Source of the DNA: Couchioplanes azureus | GTDB taxonomy: Bacteria > Actinomycetota > Actinomycetes > Mycobacteriales > Micromonosporaceae | DNA length: 64,000 nt | Direction of reading: 5' to 3' | Assembly (NCBI RefSeq): GCF_014648355.1 | Contig: NZ_BMQY01000001.1 | Span: 310,001 to 374,000, forward strand | Part shown: positions 32,219-40,985 of the stretch, piece by piece | Layout of the letters: every line of letters begins with the position of its first letter | How positions within the stretch are numbered: position 1 is the stretch's first letter | Notes under the pieces: model-generated | Databases searched by the model: none | Told to the model about the DNA's origin: nothing | Seen by the model: the letters and a program-made list of their open reading frames with translations, nothing else | Made by a program: the position numbers and the translations under genes

Positions 32219-32605
32219 TCAGACGGAGAGCGGCGGGGGCGGCGGGTCGTCGTCCAGCGCGAACAGCATCGGGTGCACGGCCAGCCGGTGGTCGCGTTCC
32301 CGGCAGCGGGCCGGCGGAAGCAGCGACGAACCGTGCTCCGGGTGTTCCGCGCAGTGCCGCATCGCCCGGCTGACCGCGTCCGGGTGGTGCCGCCCGCCGC
32401 CGTACTCCCCGCAGCTCGCGCAGTCCCACCGCCAGTACGCCGGCCCCTCGTCCGAGTCGTGCCGCCGGATCTTCAGCGGCGGCCCGGCACGGTGCTGGGC
32501 GGCGGCGATGATCACGGACATCTCCCCGGCCGCCGGCGGCTCGGACGGCCGCCTCGGCACCTCGCCGATGATCTCGGCCAGCATGCTGGTTCCCGTACCC
32601 GACAC
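32219..32605 (-). CDS. Hypothetical protein with Cys/His cluster
   Basis: A 128-residue protein with no recognised family. The central segment WDCASCGEYGGGRHHPDAVS followed by RHCAEHPEH could be a zinc-binding knuckle. The C-terminus ends in a run of prolines. The convergent malQ ends 52 bp away. GTG 32605 has GGGGG about 7 nt upstream; an ATG at 32584 is possible. Codon use is normal for the genome, so it is likely a real gene. Confidence 0.6.
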   Translation of the reverse strand: MSGTGTSMLAEIIGEVPRRPSEPPAAGEMSVIIAAAQHRAGPPLKIRRHDSDEGPAYWRWDCASCGEYGGGRHHPDAVSRAMRHCAEHPEHGSSLLPPARCRERDHRLAVHPMLFALDDDPPPPPLSV

Positions 32606-32788
32606 CGCTCACCCCCGCGTTCGTTGGACCGGCCCAGTGTGGACCGGCGGGAGACGGCCACAGGGCGGAATTCCCGTTTCCGGGTCCCCCTTTCACCCGC
32701 AGCGGTGCACCGGGCGTCCTCGGCCGCGGGGCCCGACGGGTACGGGTGTTACCGTGGTCGATCAGCGGTGCTCGGAGGAGGCGAGGTG

Positions 32789-33700
32789 GTGTTCACCCAC
32801 TCGGCGTTCCTTTACGACACCGACGACGCGTACGCCTCCCTGCTGAGCGGCTTCGTCAAGGACGGACTGGGGCGCGGAGAGACCGTGGCGGTCGCCGCCC
32901 CGCCGGACCGTGTCGGCGTGCTGCGCGACGCCCTCGCCGGGGAAGCCGGCTCGGTGCGGTTCCTGCCGGCCGACGAGTGGTATGTCCGCCCGGCCCGGAC
33001 CATCGCGGGCTGGGCGCGGATCCTGCGCACCGCGGCCGCCGACGGCAGCCCGTTCGTGCGGCTGGTCGGGCAGATTCCGTACGCCGGGCCGCATGCACCG
33101 TGGCTGCGCTTCGAGTCGGCCCTCAACCGCAGCCTCGCCGAGCTGGACGGGCATCTGCTGTGCGCGTACGACCGCCGTGGCCTGCCCGCCACGCTGCTGA
33201 CCGCCGCCGTGCGCACCCATCCCCGGCTGCACGACGGCGGCTGGCGGGACAACGCCCGGTACGAGACGCCCGAGGAGTTCCTGGCCGCGACGCCGGAGGC
33301 GCCGTGGCCGGTCTCCGGCGAGCCGGTGGTGGCGGTCCCCGTCGACAAGACCGTCGCGGGCCTGCGGTCCTTGGTCCGCGATCGCGCCACGGCCGAGGGC
33401 TGGCTGCCCGCCGACCGGGTGGAGATCCTGGTGCTGGCCCTCAGCGAGGTCGGCACGAACAGCATCCGGCACGGCGGCACCCACCGGGAGCTGCGCATCT
33501 GGCTGACCGCCGACGCGGTGGTGACCGAGGTGACCGACGACGGCCCGACCGGCCCGAGCCCGCTGGCCGGCTATCTGCTGCCCCGGCAGGGCGAGATCGG
33601 CGGCATGGGGCTGTGGCTGGTCCAGCAGCTGTGCGACGGGCTCTCCATCCGGCAGGCCGGCGGCCTGACCCACGTGCGCTTCGCCCTCCGCCGCGGCTGA
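32789..33700 (+). CDS. MEDS-domain/HATPase anti-sigma-type regulator
   Basis: A 303-residue protein. Residues about 1-165 form a MEDS (DcmR-like sensory) domain, starting VFTHSAFLYDTDDAYASLLS, with LCAYDRRGLPATLL near its end. About 185-300 form an RsbW-like ATPase (ALSEVGTNSIRHGG N-box; VTDDGPTGP; GGMGLWLVQQLCD). This architecture is common in Streptomyces and Actinoplanes and probably couples small-molecule sensing to a partner-switching pathway. GTG 32789 is 7 nt after GGAGGAGG; the tandem GTG at 32786 is less well spaced. Confidence 0.86.
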   Translation: MFTHSAFLYDTDDAYASLLSGFVKDGLGRGETVAVAAPPDRVGVLRDALAGEAGSVRFLPADEWYVRPARTIAGWARILRTAAADGSPFVRLVGQIPYAGPHAPWLRFESALNRSLAELDGHLLCAYDRRGLPATLLTAAVRTHPRLHDGGWRDNARYETPEEFLAATPEAPWPVSGEPVVAVPVDKTVAGLRSLVRDRATAEGWLPADRVEILVLALSEVGTNSIRHGGTHRELRIWLTADAVVTEVTDDGPTGPSPLAGYLLPRQGEIGGMGLWLVQQLCDGLSIRQAGGLTHVRFALRRG

Positions 33701-33718
33701 CCGGGCGGCCGGGTGCCG

Positions 33719-34969
33719 CTAGCGGGAGCGCACCAGGCCCAGGGTGGACGCCGACACTCCCGGGAAGACCGCGGCGACGTCCGGCAGCCCACAGCGGGCG
33801 CGCAGGATCTCGCCGATCACGGCCCGGTAGTCGGTGGTCACCGCGAGATCCCCGTCGACCAGCCGGGAGGCGGCCAGCCCGGGCCAGCGGCCGTACACCT
33901 TGCCGCCCTTGACGCCGCCGCCGAGCACGAACATCGCGTTGCCGTAGCCGTGGTCGAGCCCGCCGGAGCCGTTCTGGCCGACGCGGCGGCCGAACTCGCT
34001 GATGGTGATCAGCGTGACCCGGCCCAGGCCGGCCGGGCCCAGGTCGCGGGCGAACGCGGCGAGGGCGGCCGCAAGGTCGGCGAGGTGGTCGTACATCCGC
34101 TTGCCGGGGGCGGCCGTGCCGAGGTTCTCGTGCATGTCCCAGTCGCCGGAGTCGACGCAGGCGGTCATCAACCCCACGTCCGACTTGATCAGGCGGGCCA
34201 CGTCGCGCAGGGCCGCGCCCAGCTCGGTGTCCGGGTACGCGGCATCGTTCGCGGGCGTGTACCCGGCCGCCTTCAGCGTCGCGGCGGTGGCCAGCGCCGA
34301 CGTCGTCATCGCCGCGGTCCGGGCGAGGGGGGCGGGTGCGTCGGCGTAGAGGGCCGCCATGGTGTCGACCATCGGGCGGCCCTTGCCCTCGCCGGAGAGC
34401 ACGAACTTGTCGACGGCGGTGAGGCCGAGGTCCGGCGCGGGCCCGGCGAGCACCCGGGCCGGCATCGCCCCGCCCAGAGAGACGGCGTCGAACGCCCCGG
34501 AGGCGCCCAGGCCGCCCATCAGCCGGTCCAGCCAGCCGGTACGGATGGAGGTGCCCGGCGCCGCCCGCTCCAGCTCCTCCATCGCGGCGAAGTGCGAGCG
34601 GTTCGGCGCCGGCTGCCCGACGGCCTGGACCGCCGCCAGCGACCCGCCCTTCCAGTACGGCAGCAGCGGCGCCAGCGCCGGGTGCAGCCCGAAGTACGAG
34701 TCACCGCCGATGAGCTGCCGCTTGGGCACGGCGATTCCGGGCCGCGCGGCGTAGTAGGCGGGATCGCCGGCCGGCACCACCGCCGACAGCCCGTCGAAGC
34801 CGCCCCGCAGCGACAGCAGGACGAAGACGTCCCCGCCGTAGCCCGGCGACGCGAACGCGAGCTGGGTCGCCAGCTGGTCACCGACCAGGCCGGCGAGGGC
34901 GCCCGCGGCACCGGCGCCGAGCAGCGTGCGCCGGCTGACCCGGCAGCCGCAGTCCGTCATCTCCGTCAC
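33719..34969 (-). CDS. DUF1501 protein, Tat-exported
   Basis: A 416-residue secreted protein of the sulfatase-like DUF1501 family. A twin-arginine signal (CRVSRRTLLGAGAAGALAG) starts it. The core has LLSLRGGFDGLSAVVPAGDP, DSGDWDMHENLG, ISEFGRRVGQNGSGGLDHGY and a metal-site-like arrangement of Asp/His. Always paired with DUF1800, as here: the DUF1800 stop is 2 bp from this GTG. The function is not established; a role in cell-surface polysaccharide or extracellular metabolism is only a guess. Confidence 0.88.
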   Translation of the reverse strand: MTEMTDCGCRVSRRTLLGAGAAGALAGLVGDQLATQLAFASPGYGGDVFVLLSLRGGFDGLSAVVPAGDPAYYAARPGIAVPKRQLIGGDSYFGLHPALAPLLPYWKGGSLAAVQAVGQPAPNRSHFAAMEELERAAPGTSIRTGWLDRLMGGLGASGAFDAVSLGGAMPARVLAGPAPDLGLTAVDKFVLSGEGKGRPMVDTMAALYADAPAPLARTAAMTTSALATAATLKAAGYTPANDAAYPDTELGAALRDVARLIKSDVGLMTACVDSGDWDMHENLGTAAPGKRMYDHLADLAAALAAFARDLGPAGLGRVTLITISEFGRRVGQNGSGGLDHGYGNAMFVLGGGVKGGKVYGRWPGLAASRLVDGDLAVTTDYRAVIGEILRARCGLPDVAAVFPGVSASTLGLVRSR

Positions 34970-34971
34970 GG

Positions 34972-36414
34972 TCACCTCAGCGCGAAGTAGGGAGAGTTGA
35001 GCAGCAACGCCGGCAGGTACGGGAAGGCCCATCCCGCCGCCGCGTCGCCGGGCTTCAGCGGGCTGGCCGGCGTCTTGCCGTAGAAGGCGGCGAGCGCGGT
35101 GGCGTGCGCGGGGGTCACGGTGCGCCCGAGCAGCCGGGTCGCCACCGCGTCGATCAGCGCACCGTACGTGGCCGGCAGCGTGCCGCCCGCGTACTCGGTC
35201 AGCGGCGACGGCCGTTGCAGCGTGGTCGGCCACCAGCCGGCGGCGATGTTGAGGTGGGCGTTCCAGCGGATGACCTGCCCGGACGGCGACGCCCAGGCGG
35301 TGGCGACGTCCGGATAGCCGTTCGGCGGCGCCCAGGCCATCGGCGCCTGCCCGGCCGCCTCGCTGGTCCAGTAGAGCGCCTTGATCGCCGCGATTCCGGA
35401 CTTCTCGGGCCCGTGGCCGAGGGCGCGCACGGTCGCGACGACGTCCTCGTACGGCGTCCGCGTCTTGGCGCCCACCGAGGCGGCGAACTCGGCCGAGGTG
35501 AACAGTGCCCGCAGCACCGGCACGATCGCGCTCCTGTTGTCCAGGTACACCTTGGCCAGCCGGGTCACCAGCGCGGCCGGCGGCTCGTCGGCGACGAACC
35601 GGACGCACAGCTTGGTGGCGATCCGCCTGGCCGTGGCGGGATGCAGCGCCAGGTGGTCGAGCAGCGCCATGGCCGCGGCCTCGCCGCCGGTGGCGGTCTT
35701 GTTGGCGTGGCGGAAGCCGAGGATCCGCACGGCCCCGGTGGCGTGCTGGCCGGCGTCGTAGCGGTAGCGGCCGGTCTGCCAGCTCACGGTCAGGCCGGTG
35801 AGCAGCCGGGCGGCGTGCTTGACGTCGGACTCGGTGTAGCCCAGGCCGACCGTGTGCAGTTCGAGCAGCTCCCGGCCGTAGTTCTCGTTCGGCGCGGCAC
35901 GGGTGGAGAAGCGGTTGTCCAGGTACGTGAGCATGGCCGGGTGCCGCGCGGAGGCCTTGAGCATGTCGGCGAATCGGCCGAGCGCGTGCTTGCGGATCAC
36001 GGCGCGGTCGTAGTCGGGCCGGCTGTCCCAGACATCGCCGGAGGGGCAGGTGACGTTGAGATGGTTGGACCAGAAGTCGACCATCACCTCGAAGAGCTGC
36101 CGCTCGCTCCAGACCGCCCTGGCCAGCGCGGCGAAGCCCACCTCGAACATGGGCTCCCAGCCGTACTGGCGGACCGCGCCGGCCCGGACCTTGGCGCGGA
36201 TGCCGTCGACCGTCAGGCCGCTCAGCGGGAAGCGGGCGACCAGGCCGTCGGCCACCGGATCGTCGATCGAGGCGGGTTTGAGCTGCCGCTCCAGCCACGC
36301 CTTCGCACCGAGGCGGCGGATCTCGGCGATGGCGGCCGGGGTCGGACCGTACGTGGCGCGGCGCAGCAGGTGCAGCAACGGGTCGTCGGGGAGGAACTCC
36401 GCGGATGCCGTCAC
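34972..36414 (-). CDS. DUF1800 family protein
   Basis: A 480-residue protein with the hallmark blocks HLLRRATYGPT, VDFWSNHLNV, NENYGRELLELHTVGLGYTE and PNGYPDVATAWASPSGQVIR. No obvious N-terminal signal is present, so it may be exported with its DUF1501 partner. The two genes form a conserved two-gene unit of unknown role across many bacteria. The GTG start is preceded by GGAAGG very close by, a weak ribosome site. Confidence 0.88.
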   Translation of the reverse strand: MTASAEFLPDDPLLHLLRRATYGPTPAAIAEIRRLGAKAWLERQLKPASIDDPVADGLVARFPLSGLTVDGIRAKVRAGAVRQYGWEPMFEVGFAALARAVWSERQLFEVMVDFWSNHLNVTCPSGDVWDSRPDYDRAVIRKHALGRFADMLKASARHPAMLTYLDNRFSTRAAPNENYGRELLELHTVGLGYTESDVKHAARLLTGLTVSWQTGRYRYDAGQHATGAVRILGFRHANKTATGGEAAAMALLDHLALHPATARRIATKLCVRFVADEPPAALVTRLAKVYLDNRSAIVPVLRALFTSAEFAASVGAKTRTPYEDVVATVRALGHGPEKSGIAAIKALYWTSEAAGQAPMAWAPPNGYPDVATAWASPSGQVIRWNAHLNIAAGWWPTTLQRPSPLTEYAGGTLPATYGALIDAVATRLLGRTVTPAHATALAAFYGKTPASPLKPGDAAAGWAFPYLPALLLNSPYFALR

Positions 36415-36498
36415 ACCTTCCGTCGTCGGCGGGCGTCACGATCTTCGTCGGGTTCCCGGGCGGCCGCTCCCCAACCGCAACCGACATACTGTGCAGCC

Positions 36499-37350
36499 GT
36501 GGCACAGCGCAGGCGCGGCGAGCGGCGGGTGGAGCGGGTCGGCTCCGGCGTCGCCGAGCTCGTGCCGGATCCGGACCGCCCCGGCGGCTGGACGCTGCTG
36601 CTGGACGGCACACCCCAGTCGCACGTCGACCTCGGCGATCCGGCCCACCTCGAGTTCGAGTACATCCGCCGGATGGCCACCGCGATCGACCTGCTCGCGC
36701 CGGCGGGCGCACCGCTGCGGGTGCTGCACCTGGGCGGCGGGGCGCTGACGCTGCCCCGCTACATCGCGGCCACCCGGCCCGGCTCGCCGCAGCGCGTGGT
36801 GGAGATCGACGGCGCGCTGGTCGACCTGGTGCGCGCGGCCCTGCCGTGGGATCCCCGCGCCAAGCTCCGGGTACGGGTGGCGGACGCGCGCGAGGCGGTG
36901 GCCGGCATGCGCGACGGCGGGTACGACCTCGTGATCGTCGACGTGTTCGCGGGCGCGCGCACCCCCGCCCACCTGGCGTCGGTGGAGTTCGTCCGGGAGG
37001 TGGCGCGGGTGCTCGGCCCGGCGGGACGGCTCGTCGCCAACGTGGCGGACGGGCCGCCGCTGGCGTACGCGCGTACCCAGGTCGCCACGATCCGCGCGGT
37101 GCTGCCGGAGGCCTGCCTGATCGCGGACGCCGCCGTACTGCGCGGACGCCGTTTCGGCAACCTTGTCGTGGTCGCCGGTCGCACCCCGCTGCCGGTGGCG
37201 GAGCTGAGCCGGCGGGCGGCCGGGGACTGGTTCCCGGGCCGGGTCGAGACCGACCTCGCGCGCTTCACGGGCGGCCGGCCGGCGGTCACCGACGCCGACG
37301 CGGTGGCCTCCCCCGCACCGCCGGACGGCCTGTTCGGCGCGAGATCGTAG
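36499..37350 (+). CDS. Spermidine-synthase-like methyltransferase-fold protein
   Basis: A 283-residue Rossmann-fold protein related to spermidine synthase. The nucleotide motif is VLHLGGGALTLPRYIAATRP, with the acidic residue in VVEIDGALVDL and the following DLVIVDVFAGARTPAHL. The aminopropyl-binding residues cannot be confirmed, so the reaction is uncertain. GTG 36499 lies 8 nt after CATACT, which would make a leaderless mRNA; the long upstream open frame is antisense to DUF1800 and is not coding. Confidence 0.82.
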   Translation: MAQRRRGERRVERVGSGVAELVPDPDRPGGWTLLLDGTPQSHVDLGDPAHLEFEYIRRMATAIDLLAPAGAPLRVLHLGGGALTLPRYIAATRPGSPQRVVEIDGALVDLVRAALPWDPRAKLRVRVADAREAVAGMRDGGYDLVIVDVFAGARTPAHLASVEFVREVARVLGPAGRLVANVADGPPLAYARTQVATIRAVLPEACLIADAAVLRGRRFGNLVVVAGRTPLPVAELSRRAAGDWFPGRVETDLARFTGGRPAVTDADAVASPAPPDGLFGARS

Positions 37351-37479
37351 ACCCGGGTACGGCAGATGCCGTCCGAAGGTGCACCGCTCGTCCCGCCGTG
37401 CGGATGATCAATGTGACCCGGCGGTAATTTGACAGCGGCACGACTTGTCCGGCTTTCCACGGCCGGATCTAATCGAATA

Positions 37480-38778
37480 ATGCAGGACCTGCCCGACGTC
37501 TTCGGCCCGCTGCAGGGAGGCGAGCGCGCCCTCTGGCGGGGCCGCAGCGCCGTCGCCGAGTACGCCTTCGACCGCGCCGCCTCGTTGCCGCGGTGGACGC
37601 TGCCCGAGGCGACCGAGGTGCTCGTCACCGACCGCCGCATCGCGTACGCGCACACCTCCGCCGGCTCGGGCGACGACGTGGAGATCAGGTCCGGGGAGCT
37701 GCGCTGGCTGTACCCGCAGCACATCCGCGTCCAGCCGGGCTCCCGCACGCCCGGGCGCGCCGCGGCGGTGACCCAGATCCAGCTCGTCTGCGGCGGCGCC
37801 GACGGCTCGTTCCCGGCGCTGGTCTTCGCGGGCGGCGACCTGACCGACGCGCGCGAGGCGGACCGGCTCGCGAACGTCATCCGGCACGCGATCGCCGGAT
37901 TCCGGGTGGAGAACGCGGCCAAGCTGGGCCTGACGGAGCCCCAGGCGCGGATGTTGTCGCGGATGCTGATCGGCCCGGAGTTCACCAACTTCCAGGGCGG
38001 CGAGGGGCAGACGGTGTCCATGCTCGGCGCCCTCCCGGTGCCGCGCCCGGCCCCGGCCGACGCCCCGCCGGAGCCGGCGGCGCCCGCGAGGCACGCCGAG
38101 CCCGCCGCCGTACCCGACCCCCGGCCCGCCGGACCCACGGTGGCGGCGCACCCGCGGCATGCGCGGGTCGCCGCGCACGCGGTCGTACCGGAGGCCGGCC
38201 GGGTGCGGCCTGCCGGTTCCGAGTCCGGCCAAGCCCGGCATGCCTGGCCGGTCTCCGGTTCGCCGTCGGCGGGGCACGGTGCGGTGGTGGGCGGCGGCAC
38301 GGGCCGGCTGCCGGGCTATCGGCCCGGCCGGGCCGCCGACGAGGCACGGGCCCTGCAGGCCGCGGCCGCCGAGCAGGCCGCGCACCAGACCGAGCCCGAC
38401 CTCGCCTCCCGCGCCGCGAGCCTGGCCGCCCGGGTGGCACACCTGGTCGCCGCCGGCTTGCCGGAGGGGACCGGCGACGACCGCTCCTCCGAGCACCCGC
38501 CGCATCAGCCGGTCACGCAGCATCACGCCGGGGACCACCACGACGCGGATCACCACGCCGGAGATCACCACGCCCGAGATCACCACGCCGGAGATCAGCC
38601 GGCCGCGGATCAGCCGACCACGGACCTCGCGGACCGGGCCGAGCGCATCCGGCGGACCGCCGCCCGGTTCGCGGCCAACTCCGCCAAGGTCACGGCCCCG
38701 GCCCACCGCGCGGAGCACGAGAGCGGCAGCCATCGCGCGGAGCACGAAAGCGGCACGAGCCCGCGGGGCCAGCGCTGA
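37480..38778 (+). CDS. Hypothetical protein with His/Asp-rich repeat region
   Basis: A 432-residue soluble protein. Residues about 1-185 look like a folded PH-like/DUF domain (GERALWRGRSAVAEYAFDRA; EVLVTDRRIAYAHTSAGSG). The rest is low-complexity Pro/Ala, then a stretch of HHAGD-type repeats (about residues 347-373) and a duplicated HRAEHESG near the C-terminus. The His/Asp repeats could bind metal. The next gene is a convergent TerC metal transporter, which is suggestive only. ATG 37480 is 6 nt after TCTAAT. Confidence 0.72.
   Translation: MQDLPDVFGPLQGGERALWRGRSAVAEYAFDRAASLPRWTLPEATEVLVTDRRIAYAHTSAGSGDDVEIRSGELRWLYPQHIRVQPGSRTPGRAAAVTQIQLVCGGADGSFPALVFAGGDLTDAREADRLANVIRHAIAGFRVENAAKLGLTEPQARMLSRMLIGPEFTNFQGGEGQTVSMLGALPVPRPAPADAPPEPAAPARHAEPAAVPDPRPAGPTVAAHPRHARVAAHAVVPEAGRVRPAGSESGQARHAWPVSGSPSAGHGAVVGGGTGRLPGYRPGRAADEARALQAAAAEQAAHQTEPDLASRAASLAARVAHLVAAGLPEGTGDDRSSEHPPHQPVTQHHAGDHHDADHHAGDHHARDHHAGDQPAADQPTTDLADRAERIRRTAARFAANSAKVTAPAHRAEHESGSHRAEHESGTSPRGQR
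38521..38600 (+). repeat. In-frame 15-bp repeats encoding HHAGD units
   Basis: About five imperfect copies of gatcaccacgccgga, 15 bp each, in frame within the preceding gene and encoding Asp-His-His-Ala-Gly. This is the one array in the window that is clearly translated. Confidence 0.8.
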
Positions 38779-38788
38779 CCCGGGACGC

Positions 38789-39982
38789 TCACGGGCGGTA
38801 GCAGGTGCCCTCGGCCACGCGCTCGTCGTGCACCCGGTGCGCCTTGCGGAGCAGCTCCATCAGCTCCCGCTCCTCGCGGATCCGCGCCCGGTACTTCGCC
38901 GGCAGCCTCCTGAGGTGGGCTTCCTCGTCGAGCAGCTTGTGGTAGATCTCGTCGCAGTACCGCGGGTCGGTCTCGATGTCGAGGAACTCCGCCGCGTGCC
39001 GGCGCGCGGCGGCCACGTACGTCTGGGCCCGGCCCTTCGGGCTGAGCAGCGACGCGGCCACCGTGACGACCAGCACGCCGACGATGAGGCTCAGCGACAT
39101 GACGGTGCTGATCTCGATCACGTCCACGTGCTCGCCGCCGTTGATGAACGGCACGTTGTTCTCGTGCAGCGCGTGCAGGACCAGCTTCACGCCGATGAAG
39201 GCCAGGATCACCGCCAGCCCGTACGACAGGAAGACGAGCCGGTCCAGCAGCCCGTCCAGCAGGAAGTAGAGCTGCCGCAGGCCGAGCAGGGAGAACGCGG
39301 TGGCGGTGAAGACCAGGTAGACGCTCTGGGTCAGGCCGAAGATGGCCGGGATGGAGTCGAGGGCGAACAGGATGTCGGTGCCGCCGATCGCGACCATGAC
39401 CAGCAGCATCGGGGTCATCACCCGCTTGCCGTCCTGGACCGTGAACAGCTTGTCGCCGTCGTACGTGTCCGAGGTGCGCAGGTAGCGCCGGGCGACCCGG
39501 ATCACGATGTTGTCGGGCGAGCGCTCGCCCTCCCCCTTGAACAGGTGGCCGGCCGTGATCAGCAGGATCAGCCCGAAGAGGTAGAACACCCAGGCGAACG
39601 AGTTGATCAGCGCCGCGCCCAGGAAGATGAACCCGGTCCGGGCCACGAGCGAGAAGACGATGCCGAACAGCAGCACCTTCTGCTGGTCGGCCCGCGGGAC
39701 CTTGAAGCTGCCCAGCAGCACCAGGAAGACGAACAGGTTGTCGACCGAGAGCGCCTTCTCGGTGACCCAGCCGGCGAAGTACTCGGCGCCCATGTCCCGG
39801 CCGCCCAGGACGAGCACGCCGACGCCGAACACGATCGCGAGGCCGACGTACACCCCGGACCAGATCCCGGCCTCCTTGAGCGACGGGATGTGCGCGCGGC
39901 GTACGTGGAAGAAGAAGTCGAACAGGACCAGGCCGACGATGCCGGCGACCGTCAAGGCCCAGACGAGGCCGGAAACCCGCAT
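38789..39982 (-). CDS. TerC-family integral membrane protein
   Basis: A 397-residue membrane protein with about nine helices. The family signatures are EKALSVDNLFVFLVLLGSF and FALDSIPAIFGLTQS, two inverted repeats each carrying a conserved Asp in the membrane. TerC proteins are linked to tellurite resistance and, for Alx/MntX-type members, manganese export (established for some). The cytoplasmic C-terminal tail (about 335-397) is charged. ATG 39982 has GGGAG 9 nt upstream; a GTG at 40000 is the alternative. Confidence 0.92.
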   Translation of the reverse strand: MRVSGLVWALTVAGIVGLVLFDFFFHVRRAHIPSLKEAGIWSGVYVGLAIVFGVGVLVLGGRDMGAEYFAGWVTEKALSVDNLFVFLVLLGSFKVPRADQQKVLLFGIVFSLVARTGFIFLGAALINSFAWVFYLFGLILLITAGHLFKGEGERSPDNIVIRVARRYLRTSDTYDGDKLFTVQDGKRVMTPMLLVMVAIGGTDILFALDSIPAIFGLTQSVYLVFTATAFSLLGLRQLYFLLDGLLDRLVFLSYGLAVILAFIGVKLVLHALHENNVPFINGGEHVDVIEISTVMSLSLIVGVLVVTVAASLLSPKGRAQTYVAAARRHAAEFLDIETDPRYCDEIYHKLLDEEAHLRRLPAKYRARIREERELMELLRKAHRVHDERVAEGTCYRP

Positions 39983-40023
39983 GGCGACACGCTCCCGCAC
40001 TCGACCGATCGACCGGCTTCATC

Positions 40024-40785
40024 CTAGGGGCCGTCGGTCACCGCCGCCTTGAGCTGGGACTCGGTGAGGAACAGCGCGCCGCGCAGATCCGCCCCGCGCA
40101 GATCGGCGCCGCGCAGGTCGGCGCCGGTGAAGTCGGCCAGCCGCAGATCGGCCTCGCGCAGGTCCGCGCCGATCAGCAGCGCGCCGCGCAGGCTGGCCCC
40201 GCGCAGCTTCGCACCTCGCATGCGGCGGCCGATGAGGTTGGCGCCCCGATGGTCGGCCCGGCGGGGGCCGGCCTCGGCCCGGGCCAGCTCGCTCGCCTTC
40301 TGCAGCAGGGGGTTGACCTTCCTCCGGTACGCGTCCAGGTCGAGCGCGAGCAGCTCGTCCGGCGTACCGGCGGTGAGGGCGACGGTCTCCTCCCGCGCCG
40401 TCTCGAGCCGGGGGTGCAGCCGGCGCGCGGCCGGCAGGTCCAGCGCCTGGGTCACGTACCAGAGCAGTTCGTGAAGCTGGCGCATCACCGGCAGGACGGC
40501 GAACATGCCGGCGGCGATGGCGGGCGTGGCCCGCCAGTCGCGGCCGCCGAAGGTCACCTGGGTGACCTGCTGACCGGCGCCGAAGCAGTCGAAGACCACG
40601 CAGCCGGGAAACCCCCGCTGCGGCAGCCGGTCGTGGATTCCGCAGCGGAAGTCGTCGCGCAGGTGGGGACATGCCCGGCCCGCGGGCTTGTCGATCGCAA
40701 AGTCGGACGACTTCGCGAAGGCCGGCGCCACGCAGCACAGCCCGGCACATCGGCCGCAGTCGGCACGCAACACCAGCTCGGTCAT
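40024..40785 (-). CDS. Cys-rich YkgJ-like protein with pentapeptide repeats
   Basis: A 253-residue protein. The N-terminal half carries a cysteine set (ADCGRCAGLCC, then CPHL, CGIH and PGCVVFDC) that probably binds iron-sulfur or zinc. The C-terminal 60 residues are pentapeptide repeats of type A(D/N)LRG, forming a right-handed quadrilateral helix. The combination occurs in several actinomycetes; the function is unknown. ATG 40785 is 7 nt after TAGGGT (leaderless). Confidence 0.84.
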   Translation of the reverse strand: MTELVLRADCGRCAGLCCVAPAFAKSSDFAIDKPAGRACPHLRDDFRCGIHDRLPQRGFPGCVVFDCFGAGQQVTQVTFGGRDWRATPAIAAGMFAVLPVMRQLHELLWYVTQALDLPAARRLHPRLETAREETVALTAGTPDELLALDLDAYRRKVNPLLQKASELARAEAGPRRADHRGANLIGRRMRGAKLRGASLRGALLIGADLREADLRLADFTGADLRGADLRGADLRGALFLTESQLKAAVTDGP

Positions 40786-40800
40786 GGAAGACACCCTAGC

Positions 40801-40840
40801 CGTGACCGATTCACGGCATAGTACCGTTACGCCAGGTAAC
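40801..40840. promoter_or_regulatory. Two small inverted repeats in the divergent gap
   Basis: cgtga-ccgat-tcacg (40801-40815) and gttac-gccag-gtaac (40826-40840) lie side by side just upstream of the pentapeptide gene's -10 box and about 150 bp before the lamin-tail gene. Both could be operators. The rest of this 200-bp gap is AT-richer DNA without genes. Confidence 0.35.
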
Positions 40841-40985
40841 TTCCTTAAGTGACCCAAAGTAACTCAGCGTCGTCCCCACGCTCAGCCAACCGGCCAATAA
40901 CCAGGGCCGACAGGACGGGTGACTACGCTCAGTTATTGTCATTACGCTGCGGTGACCGCCCCTCAATGCGCAAGGAGTTCTGCTG

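Noticed and set aside
35104..36498. Plus-strand frame upstream of and in phase with the spermidine-synthase-like gene
   Set aside because: It is antisense to DUF1800 and low in complexity. The real start is GTG 36499 behind a -10-like box.
33719..36712. A single 997-codon minus-strand frame covering DUF1501 and beyond
   Set aside because: Only its C-terminal 416 codons are DUF1501. The rest is an out-of-frame shadow of the DUF1800 gene, which has its own clear family motifs.
40801..40815. CRP site upstream of the pentapeptide gene
   Set aside because: The half sites GTGA and TCAC are 5 bp apart instead of 6, so it is kept only as a generic inverted repeat.
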